Shown in pieces: positions 1-8,249 of a DNA stretch of 9,978 nucleotides; the stretch's first letter is position 1, and each line of letters starts with the position of its first letter. The DNA is from Pseudomonadota bacterium (GTDB lineage Bacteria; Pseudomonadota; Gammaproteobacteria; Burkholderiales; Rhodocyclaceae). Under the pieces are notes generated by a model. The model did no database searches. It worked only from the letters and a program-made list of their open reading frames with translations, and was not told where the DNA came from. The stretch covers positions 1 through 9,978 of the forward strand of contig JAUPVD010000439.1 of NCBI GenBank assembly GCA_030917225.1, read 5' to 3'. A program made the translations under genes and the position numbers.

Positions 1-1037
1 AAATACTGCGAACCGGCACGAATGCTCTGTTTCGGATCAAGCCGGTTGCTGACGCGCAGGTGATCGGCGGTGTCCTCGGTCAGCATCATCATGCCGCGCA
101 CGCCGGTCGGGCTGGTGGCCAGCGGGTTCCATTGCGACTCCTGATACGCAAGCGCGGCAAGCAGGCGCCAGTCGATGCCGGTGCTGGCCTGCGCGGCCTG
201 GAACAAGGGGCGATAGGGGGGGAGCGTGGTGCGAATACGCTCAATGAAGGTCAGCGCATCAGCCTGGCTGAGGCGTTCGACATGACCGAAATAGCGGTCG
301 GTCAACTTGGCCAGCGTACCCTCGGCGCGAAGGCGCTCAAAAAAGCTGCCGGCACGGCTCAATAACTCCGGCTCGGACGCCGCCGGGAAAACCCAGGCAA
401 TCGGCGTTTCGGTTCCCAGCGTCAGGGCATATTCAAGTTGCGGGTAAAAGTTTGAGGCGATGTCGAGGATCGCTCGATCCACCAACGCGGACTCGCCGCG
501 CTGCTCGGCAATGCGTTCCAGCAGTTCGAGTTCGCTTGCCGCCTTGCGCTCCTCGATCTGGATGTTGGGGAACTGTTTTTTCAGCTCATGCAGTGCGGTC
601 GCCTGCCTTGATTTGGCGAGAACCTGCACCGATTTTCCGTCGAGGTCGTCCGGCGTATCGATCGGCAAGGTGCCCTCGTGCTGGGCAATGATGTTGCTGC
701 TGGAGAAATAGCTCGGGCCGGCAATGAGTGCCGGGTCGGTCGGCGGCGACAGCCAGGCAGCGCCAAAATGCGCCTTGCCGGCTTTCAGTTTCTTGACGAT
801 ATCCTTGTCGTGACGTACCACGACAAAACGTACGGGGAGCCCCAGTTCCTCGGCAAAGAGCTGTGCCAGATCGTATTCAAATCCTGAGAGATTGCCGGCA
901 TCGTCGCGCGTGTAGGTTGTCGGTCCCTCGCGAGTGAGCACGATCAGCTCCTTGCTCTCCTTGAGCGTAGGCGGTTGCCGTTCGCCGCAGGCGGAGAGCA
1001 GGAGCAGGGATAGGAAAAGAGGAATAAGCCGGCGCAT
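1..1037 (-). CDS. mltF: Membrane-bound lytic murein transglycosylase F, 3' end cut by window edge
   Basis: This lipoprotein enzyme cleaves the glycan strands of peptidoglycan at the outer membrane, forming 1,6-anhydro-muropeptides. The 345 visible residues begin with a lipoprotein signal: a hydrophobic stretch, then LLSAC with the lipidated cysteine at residue 17. A solute-binding-protein (SBP_bac_3) domain spans about residues 30-250 and has a regulatory role in MltF. The SLT catalytic domain begins near 275. It contains LAYQESQWNP, whose Glu300 matches the catalytic glutamate of the family, and the hallmark TSPTGVRGMMMLT at about 308-320. E. coli MltF is about 520 residues, so roughly the last third is missing. 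The start is fixed by the signal peptide, yet no Shine-Dalgarno sequence is visible before it. The upstream DNA is the tRNA-Ser promoter and gene on the other strand, so the mltF promoter must lie within or beyond them. Confidence 0.93.
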   Translation of the reverse strand, partial: MRRLIPLFLSLLLLSACGERQPPTLKESKELIVLTREGPTTYTRDDAGNLSGFEYDLAQLFAEELGLPVRFVVVRHDKDIVKKLKAGKAHFGAAWLSPPTDPALIAGPSYFSSSNIIAQHEGTLPIDTPDDLDGKSVQVLAKSRQATALHELKKQFPNIQIEERKAASELELLERIAEQRGESALVDRAILDIASNFYPQLEYALTLGTETPIAWVFPAASEPELLSRAGSFFERLRAEGTLAKLTDRYFGHVERLSQADALTFIERIRTTLPPYRPLFQAAQASTGIDWRLLAALAYQESQWNPLATSPTGVRGMMMLTEDTADHLRVSNRLDPKQSIRAGSQY

Positions 1038-1069
1038 TGTGTCTGTGGACTTGTGCTATACTGCGCGCC
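1034..1069 (+). promoter_or_regulatory. Promoter of tRNA-Ser
   Basis: A good -10 hexamer TATACT (1057-1062) is followed by a GC-rich discriminator, GCGCGCC. That is typical of stringently controlled stable-RNA promoters. Transcription would begin near 1069, a few bases before the tRNA. The -35 is weak: TTGTGT at 1037-1042 is only 14 bp away, and no better hexamer sits at 16-18 bp. The promoter overlaps the first codon of the divergent mltF. Confidence 0.6.
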
Positions 1070-1075
1070 TTTCGC

Positions 1076-1165
<90 letters not shown>

Positions 1166-1174
1166 AATGCAACT

Positions 1175-1204
1175 AAGCCCTTGGAAACAAGGGCTTTTTT
1201 GTTT
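1175..1204 (+). terminator. Rho-independent terminator of tRNA-Ser
   Basis: A perfect 9-bp stem AAGCCCTTG/CAAGGGCTT (1175-1183 with 1188-1196) carries a GAAA tetraloop and runs into a T-rich tract at 1195-1204. It lies 12 nt after the tRNA 3' end. Confidence 0.92.
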
Positions 1205-1321
1205 CTTGCGTCGGAAGCCGATCATGCAGTCCATCGCTTTGCAGGGCACTTCAAATTGCTTCGTTGCGGCAATATAACCCGATACGCGGGCATGCCCAAA
1301 CCTCTGTCGCATAGCCGCCGT

Positions 1322-1359
1322 TTGGATATCACGCGGGTCCAAGCATCTTTCGCTACAAT
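1322..1359 (+). promoter_or_regulatory. Possible promoter of the 188-aa gene
   Basis: TACAAT at 1354-1359 matches the sigma-70 -10 in five of six positions. No convincing -35 is seen at the right spacing. Transcription would start near 1366, which argues for the ATG at 1396 over the in-frame ATG at 1366. The rest of 1205-1321 shows no further feature. Confidence 0.4.
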
Positions 1360-1395
1360 GCGACAATGTCATTCAACCAGAAGACGGAGTTAGTC

Positions 1396-1962
1396 ATGGA
1401 CATTCGGGTATATCTGACCAACGGCGACGTTCTCGATTTTTCCCAGAACGATCCAGCGCTGGTGCAGGCAATCCTCGCCGAAGCGCACGCGAACAAGCTG
1501 TTTTCGGGGCATTCGCTGATCCTTGGCTGCGGCGCGGCCTGCACGCTGCTCCAGCCTTCTGCCATCAGCCGCATCGATCTGCTGACGACCGAACCGGTTT
1601 CGATTCCAACGACACTCGGTGATGAGGTGACGGTGATCGAGGACGAAGAAGTTTTCCGGGTCCGCTCCAAGGCGGCAACTTCGGCGTTTCGTGAAGGCGT
1701 TGCACCGGGCGAGCAGTATGTGGGGTATCTCTGCTTCGAACTTGCCGGTGGGTATCGCGTCATGGCCGAGCTGCAGCGTCGCTTGCAGAACCAGATCCAG
1801 TTTTTCCAAAACCTGAACCGGCTGCTGGAAATGCCGGTCATGGTTTTTCCGCATCCTCGCGGTGGGGCGGTGTACCTCAACGTAGCCAACGTGGTGTCCT
1901 TGCATACGGCTCCCGGCTTTGCCGAGTATCCGAAAGGCGCGCTGCTGGTTGAAGCGCAGTAG
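1396..1962 (+). CDS. Conserved-looking hypothetical protein, 188 aa
   Basis: I do not recognise a named family. The protein has no signal peptide and no membrane segment, so it is probably cytoplasmic. It starts MDIRVYLTNGDVLDF, a beta-strand-rich opening. A central acidic stretch (VTVIEDEEVF) follows, then a helical QRRLQNQIQFFQNLNRLLEMP region around residues 135-155, and a beta-rich end (GGAVYLNVANVVSLHTAP). The start at 1396 has GGAG about 8 bases upstream and lies 30 bases inside a longer frame opening at 1366. It ends with TAG. The following exported-protein gene begins 28 bp downstream on the same strand, so the two may be co-transcribed. Codon use looks native and it is very likely a real gene; its function is unknown. 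Confidence 0.8.
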   Translation: MDIRVYLTNGDVLDFSQNDPALVQAILAEAHANKLFSGHSLILGCGAACTLLQPSAISRIDLLTTEPVSIPTTLGDEVTVIEDEEVFRVRSKAATSAFREGVAPGEQYVGYLCFELAGGYRVMAELQRRLQNQIQFFQNLNRLLEMPVMVFPHPRGGAVYLNVANVVSLHTAPGFAEYPKGALLVEAQ

Positions 1963-1990
1963 TCGTTCTGTCGTGCCTCTGGAGTTGCAG

Positions 1991-2437
1991 ATGAGTCGTT
2001 TGTGCGTACTGGTACTGTGCTTCTTGCTTGCTCCGTTGCTTTCTGCCGCAGAGAAGCCGCTGAATATTCCTCAATCCCCCGAGGAAATGCGCAAGTACAT
2101 GACTAGCGGCGATTCGCGTTGCCCCGGTTGCGGCGTGGTGAGCAACGTCCGCCAGGTTTCGCCTCAGACGCAGCCAGGAATCGCCCGCGAGGAAGTGAAT
2201 CCGGCGCGCACTGGCGATTCTGGTCCGGGGGAGGAAGTGGGTACGCTGACCATCGCCGGCACTGGCTCCCAGTCCCGGGAGGCCCGAAAGAAGGCTGCTC
2301 AGCCGACTGCCAAGCCCTGGCTGGTAACGGTTCGTTATGATGATGGTTCCTATGCGACATTCGAGCAGGACAGCAAACCAGCTGTTCGCAAGGGTGATCG
2401 CATACAGGTGGTGTCTGGCCGCGTTGAGCGTCGCTAG
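1991..2437 (+). CDS. Exported small protein with CPGC motif and SlyB-like C-terminal segment, 148 aa
   Basis: The N-terminus is a clear signal peptide (hydrophobic residues 4-19, probable cleavage after the SAA near residue 20), so the product should be periplasmic. There is no lipobox. The mature part has a short conserved-looking CPGCGVVSNV (cysteines 44 and 47), a low-complexity polar linker at about 58-108, and an ending PWLVTVRYDDGSYATFEQDS followed by RKGDRIQVVSGRV. The C-CGVV motif plus the VTVR-DDGS-TF-QD-GDRV tail resembles the ends of SlyB/glycine-zipper 2TM envelope lipoproteins. The glycine zipper and lipid anchor are absent. That likeness comes from memory of the family. The ATG at 1991 has GGAG seven bases before it and the signal peptide begins there. 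The gene ends in TAG. Envelope role is inferred; function is unknown. Confidence 0.8.
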   Translation: MSRLCVLVLCFLLAPLLSAAEKPLNIPQSPEEMRKYMTSGDSRCPGCGVVSNVRQVSPQTQPGIAREEVNPARTGDSGPGEEVGTLTIAGTGSQSREARKKAAQPTAKPWLVTVRYDDGSYATFEQDSKPAVRKGDRIQVVSGRVERR

Positions 2438-4518
<2,081 letters not shown>

Positions 4519-4529
4519 GATTGCCGCAG

Positions 4530-4553
4530 CCGGGTAACGAAGGTGTTACCCGG
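4530..4553 (+). terminator. Stem-loop just after nirS
   Basis: A perfect 9-bp stem CCGGGTAAC/GTTACCCGG with loop GAAGGT begins 12 nt after the nirS stop. No T tract follows it directly. It probably works together with the second hairpin downstream, or protects the transcript's 3' end. Confidence 0.55.
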
Positions 4554-4568
4554 CCGGCATTCATTCTT

Positions 4569-4591
4569 ACGGGGCTTCTGGCCCCGTTTTT
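4569..4591 (+). terminator. Rho-independent terminator after nirS
   Basis: The 7-bp stem ACGGGGC/GCCCCGT with loop TTCTG is followed by a run of Ts ending at 4591. It separates nirS from the phosphate operon. Confidence 0.85.
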
Positions 4592-4638
4592 ACGTCTGAG
4601 GTGGGCGCGATCGTTCGCAGTGGTGGACCTACTGGTGG

Positions 4639-4678
4639 TACACTCGCGTCCGTCACAAAACTGCAATGGAACTGTAAT
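4639..4678 (+). promoter_or_regulatory. Candidate promoter and Pho-box-like repeats of the DUF47-pit operon
   Basis: A weak -10 (TACACT, 4639-4644) is followed by three heptamers at an exact 11-bp period: CCGTCAC (4650-4656), CTGCAAT (4661-4667) and CTGTAAT (4672-4678). The E. coli Pho-box unit is CTGTCA(T/C) with 4-bp spacers, and the first spacer here is AAAA. The units match at 6, 5 and 6 of 7 positions. The last unit overlaps the ATG at 4677. Lying downstream of the -10, the array would suit repression better than activation. Confidence 0.35.
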
Positions 4679-5315
4679 GTTCGGAAAGTTGATGCCCAAA
4701 GAGGGCAAGTTCTTTGACCTGTTCGATGCGCATGCCGAATTGATTGTCGAGGGGGGGCAACAACTCGTTGCCATGATGTCTGCGCTGGCCTCTGGCAATG
4801 ATGGCGTTGCAACCTATGCCGCAGCGATCGACAAGGCAGAAACAGCCGCCGACAAGATCACGCACGAAACCATTGCCCAGCTTCACAAGACCTTCATCAC
4901 GCCGCTCGATCGCGACGAAATTCACCAACTGATCACACGCATGGATGACATCCTTGATCTCACCCAGGATGTGGCGCAAACCATCGCACTTTACGACATT
5001 CAGCGGGCTACACCCGAAGCCATGTCGCTTGCCGAGATTACACTTGACTGCTGCAAACGGGTGAAGGCAGCAGTCAATCTGCTGCACTCGATGGACAATG
5101 CCCAGACCATCCTGAATACCTGCCGCGAGATCGATCAGCTTGAATCCGACGCTGACCGCGTGATGCGCGGTGCGATGTCCAAACTATTCCGCGACGAGCC
5201 CGATGTGCGCCAGTTGATCAAGCTGAAGGCCATCTACGAATTGCTCGAAACCATTACCGACCGCTGCGAGGACGTTGCTAACGTCATCGAAGGCATCGTT
5301 CTCGAAAACTCCTGA
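4677..5315 (+). CDS. DUF47 family PhoU-like protein, Pit-associated, 212 aa
   Basis: This is a small, all-helical cytoplasmic protein of the DUF47/YkaA family, distantly related to PhoU and usually encoded directly before a Pit phosphate transporter. It is thought to modulate the transporter. The protein opens MFGKLMPKEGKFFDLFDAHAE, typical of the family. It carries acidic helical segments (THETIAQLHKTFITPLDRDEI, LITRMDDILDLTQD) that match the conserved core, and it ends ETITDRCEDVANVIEGIVLENS, again typical. Length is normal (about 205-220). The start at 4677 has only a weak Shine-Dalgarno (TGGA). It is supported by the family N-terminus, although a second in-frame Met lies at residue 6. pit starts 21 bp after its stop, so the two form an operon. 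Family membership is firm; regulatory role is known only by association. Confidence 0.92.
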   Translation: MFGKLMPKEGKFFDLFDAHAELIVEGGQQLVAMMSALASGNDGVATYAAAIDKAETAADKITHETIAQLHKTFITPLDRDEIHQLITRMDDILDLTQDVAQTIALYDIQRATPEAMSLAEITLDCCKRVKAAVNLLHSMDNAQTILNTCREIDQLESDADRVMRGAMSKLFRDEPDVRQLIKLKAIYELLETITDRCEDVANVIEGIVLENS

Positions 5316-5336
5316 TACTTTACAAGCGGACGGCGC

Positions 5337-6344
5337 ATGGAATCCCTGCAAATCAGCCTGGGCGTAGTCGTATTTCTCGTCCTGCTGGCGCTGGCCTTCG
5401 ACTTCATGAACGGCTTTCACGATGCCGCGAATTCGATTGCCACTGTCGTTTCCACGGGCGTGCTCAAGCCACAGCATGCGGTAGCCTTTGCCGCCTTGTT
5501 CAACGTCGTGGCAGTGATGGTTTTCCAACTGAAGGTGGCTACCACCGTCGGCAAGGGAACGATCGAACCGGTCATCATTGATCACATTGTCGTCTTTGGC
5601 GCCCTGGTTGGCGCCATAGCCTGGAACTTCATCACCTGGTACTACGGAATCCCGTCCTCCTCTTCGCACGCACTGATTGGCGGCCTGGTGGGGGCCGCTC
5701 TGGCCAAGGCGGGCCCTTCTGCGTTGATTTCCTCGGGGGTGACAAAGACACTGGTTTTCATCTTCGTGTCGCCGCTGCTCGGCATGTTGCTCGGTGGGCT
5801 TTTGATGGTGCTCGTGTCATGGATATGCCGAAGAACCACGCCACGACGCGTCGACAAATGGTTCCGTCGCCTGCAGCTCGTTTCCGCCGCGCTCTATAGT
5901 CTTGGCCATGGCGGCAACGATGCGCAGAAAACGATGGGCATTATCTGGATGCTGCTGATTGCGGCTGGCATCTCGACCAGCAATGATCCGATACCCATCT
6001 GGGTCGTGGCCTGCTGCTATGTGGCGATTGGCCTGGGAACGCTGTTCGGCGGCTGGCGCATCGTCAAGACCATGGGTCAGAAGATTACCAAGCTGAAACC
6101 TGTTGGCGGGTTCTGTGCTGAAACGGGCGGAGCGATCACCCTGTTCCTGGCCACCGGACTGGGCATTCCGGTGTCGACGACCCATACCATCACCGGCGCC
6201 ATTGTCGGCGTCGGGTCCTCGCAGAAGATGTCGGCCGTGCGCTGGGGGGTTGCAGGAGGGATTGTCTGGGCTTGGGTGCTGACCATTCCGGCCAGCGCAC
6301 TGATCGCTGCCATCTTCTGGTGGATCGGTACCAAGGTCCTCTGA
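5337..6344 (+). CDS. pit: Low-affinity inorganic phosphate transporter, PiT family
   Basis: This inner-membrane PHO4/PiT carrier takes up phosphate, usually as a metal-phosphate complex with protons. It has 335 residues and about ten hydrophobic segments. The internal inverted duplication of the family is visible twice: GFHDAANSIAT (26-36) against GHGGNDAQKTMG (190-201), and IPSSSSHALIGGLVG (105-119) against IPVSTTHTITGAIVG (277-291). A short basic cytoplasmic loop, CRRTTPRRVDKWFRR, separates the halves near 164-178. The start at 5337 gives a normal N-terminal helix; its ribosome binding site is poor (GCGGA), so translational coupling to the DUF47 gene is plausible. The metabolic partner is that upstream gene. 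It meets the alpha/beta hydrolase tail to tail with 21 bp between stops. Confidence 0.95.
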   Translation: MESLQISLGVVVFLVLLALAFDFMNGFHDAANSIATVVSTGVLKPQHAVAFAALFNVVAVMVFQLKVATTVGKGTIEPVIIDHIVVFGALVGAIAWNFITWYYGIPSSSSHALIGGLVGAALAKAGPSALISSGVTKTLVFIFVSPLLGMLLGGLLMVLVSWICRRTTPRRVDKWFRRLQLVSAALYSLGHGGNDAQKTMGIIWMLLIAAGISTSNDPIPIWVVACCYVAIGLGTLFGGWRIVKTMGQKITKLKPVGGFCAETGGAITLFLATGLGIPVSTTHTITGAIVGVGSSQKMSAVRWGVAGGIVWAWVLTIPASALIAAIFWWIGTKVL

Positions 6345-6349
6345 TCCAG

Positions 6350-6363
6350 GCCGCCTTGGCGGC
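6350..6363. terminator. Short hairpin between convergent genes
   Basis: GCCGC-CTTG-GCGGC-type stem in the 21-bp gap between the pit and hydrolase stops. It has no T tract on either strand, so its terminator activity is uncertain. Confidence 0.3.
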
Positions 6364-6365
6364 GC

Positions 6366-7160
6366 TCAGGTCAGGAAACTGCGCAGTGCCGCAGCCACTT
6401 CCTGCGGCTTTTCAACCATCATCGCGTGGCCACAGTCCGGCAGCTCGACCCGGGTCACGTTGCGCAGTGCATCCTGCAGCGGTTGTACTGCCCGCAGGGG
6501 CGTCATCCGGTCTCGCTTGCCGAGCAGCAGCAGGCTAGGGCAACTCACCTTCGCCGCTGCCTGCAATCCATTCTCATAGCTGTTGCAGTTGGCCAGATCG
6601 CCCGCCAGCGTGGTGCTGTTGCGCCGCATGACGGCCAGCGTCTTGCCCGGTCCCCAGACCCCGTGGCCACCACCGCCTGTGACGAAGAAAGCGGGGGTAT
6701 GCGACCACGTCGCCACCATCCTGCAGGCTTCATCCGGCACCCGGCGTGCCGTTTCCAGCAAGGTGTCGGAGACGGGCATCGGTACGGCGCTGCCGAGCAG
6801 GGCCAGGTGGCTGATTCGCCCGATTGTGCTGTCTCGTGCTGCCGCTTCCAGTGCTATCAGCGAACCCATCGAGTGGCCGGCCAGAGCGACTTGCTCCAGC
6901 TCAAGTGCGTCGATCAGCGAAAGCAGCCAATCGGCGAGTGCCTCTATCGAGCCAAGCGCCGCACCCCTCGACATGCCGTGCCCCGGCAGATCGGGAATGA
7001 AGGTGCTGATGCCGCCCTCGCTGAGTGCGGGAACGATGTCACGCCAGGCATCGCGGTCGTTGGCCGCGCCATGGACAAGAATCAGGTTCGTTTTTGCGGT
7101 ACCTGTGGCCGGGCCACAGGTGGCGATGTTGCACGCCACACCATCGAGAGTCAGTTGCAT
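6366..7160 (-). CDS. Alpha/beta fold hydrolase, 264 aa
   Basis: This is a cytoplasmic serine hydrolase of the alpha/beta fold. The catalytic triad is readable: nucleophile Ser97 in GHSMG, acid Asp217 in LGKRDRMTP, and His245 in PDCGHAMMVEKP. The oxyanion-hole motif LVHGAAND is at 29-35 and PDLPGHGMS at 57-64 is typical of the fold. No signal peptide is seen. Substrate cannot be told from sequence: esterase, C-C hydrolase (MhpC/BphD-like) or a general carboxylesterase are all possible. A glycine-rich lid insertion (VTGGGGHGVWGPGK, about 160-173) may shape specificity. Its start lies 2 bp after the stop of the ydcH-like gene, so the two are one transcription unit. Family is certain, reaction is not. 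Confidence 0.9.
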   Translation of the reverse strand: MQLTLDGVACNIATCGPATGTAKTNLILVHGAANDRDAWRDIVPALSEGGISTFIPDLPGHGMSRGAALGSIEALADWLLSLIDALELEQVALAGHSMGSLIALEAAARDSTIGRISHLALLGSAVPMPVSDTLLETARRVPDEACRMVATWSHTPAFFVTGGGGHGVWGPGKTLAVMRRNSTTLAGDLANCNSYENGLQAAAKVSCPSLLLLGKRDRMTPLRAVQPLQDALRNVTRVELPDCGHAMMVEKPQEVAAALRSFLT

Positions 7161-7162
7161 GG

Positions 7163-7375
7163 TCAGGCGGGAATGTCGGGGATGAGCATGCGTTCAAGCA
7201 GCGTGATGCGGTCCTTCAGATGCAGCTTGCGCTTCTTGAGGCGGCGAATCAGTAACTGGTCGGGGGGCGGATTGAGGATCAGGTGCTCGATGACCAGATC
7301 CAGATCGCGGTGCTCCACCTGAAGTTCGTACAGCTGTTCGCGGATGGCGGTGATTTCTTCGTCGGTCGGGTCCAT
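7163..7375 (-). CDS. YdcH family (DUF465) protein, 70 aa
   Basis: This is a small charged helical protein, very probably a coiled coil. The stretch LQVEHRDLDLVIEHL (about residues 18-32) followed by PPPDQLLIRRLKKRKLHLKDRI (about 36-57) is the DUF465/YdcH signature. The length is normal. The molecular role of the family is not established. GGGAAAA a few bases before the start is the ribosome binding site. The hydrolase gene follows 2 bp after its stop, so this is the first gene of a two-gene operon. I see no clear promoter for it on the minus strand. Confidence 0.9.
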   Translation of the reverse strand: MDPTDEEITAIREQLYELQVEHRDLDLVIEHLILNPPPDQLLIRRLKKRKLHLKDRITLLERMLIPDIPA

Positions 7376-7667
7376 TGTTTTCCCGGTGCTGCGTTGGTGT
7401 CCTCAGTCCCTGCTGCTCGATGCAACGAGGTGGGGGTTGCGCAATGGTAGTCGCCCCGCAGGTGAAAGACAATGAAGCTTCCCGGCCATTGCAGACAATG
7501 GTCATTTCGGCGACATTCGGCAATCCGGGGGCGAGGTATGATTCTTTCACGCAGGTCGGTGAAGGGCTGTCTGCCGGAATATTTGATGCTGGTTCGCGAA
7601 GAGTTCGGCATCGGGCAAAAAGTGGCTAGAATAGACCGTTCAAAAAATTAGAAGCTGGAGGACACAG
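7376..7667. other. Divergent intergenic region between ydcH-like gene and 106-aa gene
   Basis: These 292 bp hold no convincing gene. Visible structure: a palindrome TTGCGCAA (7437-7444), a perfect inverted repeat CCATTG-CAGA-CAATGG (7486-7501), a -10-like TATGAT (7537-7542), and the better promoter candidate close to the 106-aa gene. Confidence 0.5.
7604..7632 (+). promoter_or_regulatory. Probable promoter of the 106-aa gene
   Basis: TAGAAT at 7627-7632 is a five-of-six -10 match. A weak -35 (TTCGGC, 7604-7609) sits 17 bp upstream. The expected leader is about 30 nt and contains the ribosome binding site GGAGG. Confidence 0.5.
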
Positions 7668-7988
7668 ATGCTTTATCACGTCGTAGTCATGTTCGGTAAG
7701 GACAAGCAGTACGAGTTCAAGATGTCCGATGGCGATCTCGCCGGGCGCAGTGCAGAGGAAGCGCGTCGCTGGTTCGACAAGGAGTTCACCGATCTGGAGT
7801 GCGAGCCGAGCAACCCCGTTGGCAAGGTGCTGATCATCGACAAGATTCTCAGCGTGGCACGTTACGGTGGTGAAAGCCGCTTCGTTGACGGCAAGGATTG
7901 GGCGCATGACTTTGTCCGCTATGCGGCACTCGCCCTTGGTCGGGACACCATCCGCGTCGACGTCGCCAGCTTCAGCATCAGCTACTGA
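7668..7988 (+). CDS. Hypothetical protein, 106 aa
   Basis: I do not recognise the family. The protein has no signal peptide and no membrane helix. It opens MLYHVVVMFGKDKQYEFKMSDGD, suggesting an edge beta-strand hairpin. A charged amphipathic helix follows (AEEARRWFDKEF, about 29-40). Then come KVLIIDKILSVARYGG (about 53-68) and a hydrophobic mixed end (IRVDVASFSISY). A strong GGAGG lies about 8 bases before the ATG. It has a -10 box and a downstream stem-loop of its own, so it looks like a single-gene unit. The acidic/basic balance and small alpha-beta layout are all that can be said; function is unknown. Confidence 0.82.
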   Translation: MLYHVVVMFGKDKQYEFKMSDGDLAGRSAEEARRWFDKEFTDLECEPSNPVGKVLIIDKILSVARYGGESRFVDGKDWAHDFVRYAALALGRDTIRVDVASFSISY

Positions 7989-7996
7989 TCACCTTC

Positions 7997-8020
7997 TGGC
8001 GCAGGCGTCCGCCTGCGCCA
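7997..8020 (+). terminator. Stem-loop after the 106-aa gene
   Basis: A perfect 10-bp stem TGGCGCAGGC/GCCTGCGCCA with loop GTCC starts 9 nt after the stop codon. The downstream sequence is T-rich but interrupted (CTTCCTTT), so it is a probable, not ideal, intrinsic terminator. Confidence 0.65.
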
Positions 8021-8110
8021 ACTTCCTTTCCGGTTTTACTGGTCACCAGGTTTTCACTTTGCGTGGAGCCTTGTAAGCGGTTTGCGTAATCCCGTTTCCT
8101 GCTTTTCTTC

Positions 8111-8123
8111 TATCACACTGTTT
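8111..8123 (+). promoter_or_regulatory. Possible IHF site upstream of hybO
   Basis: TATCACACTGTTT matches the IHF core WATCAANNNNTTR except at two positions. It is followed by the AT-rich TTTTAAAACAAAAA. It lies about 20-30 bp upstream of the sigma-54-like -24 element, a common place for IHF at such promoters. This rests on position and a partial match only. Confidence 0.3.
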
Positions 8124-8141
8124 TAAAACAAAAATCGTATT

Positions 8142-8157
8142 TGGCATGGTTCTTGTA
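8142..8157 (+). promoter_or_regulatory. Sigma-54-type (-24/-12) promoter of the hyb operon
   Basis: TGGCAT-GGTTC-TTGTA matches the sigma-54 consensus TGGCAC-N5-TTGCA in 9 of 11 fixed positions and keeps the GG-N10-G spacing. The -12 element has GT instead of GC. Transcription would start near 8168, about 80 nt before hybO. Uptake-hydrogenase operons in Ralstonia and Bradyrhizobium use sigma-54 with an NtrC-type activator, which supports this reading. Confidence 0.55.
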
Positions 8158-8249
8158 TGTGCCTTGCCAAAAAGGTGCGCCGCGTGCGCGACAGTGTGCA
8201 GTGTGATCTCCCGGCAAGTACCGGGTGTTTTCAGAAGAAGGGTGAGGTT

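Noticed and set aside
60..365. Plus-strand open frames within the first kilobase
   Set aside because: They lie opposite mltF, whose minus-strand translation gives clear SBP and SLT domains. The plus frames have no recognisable content.
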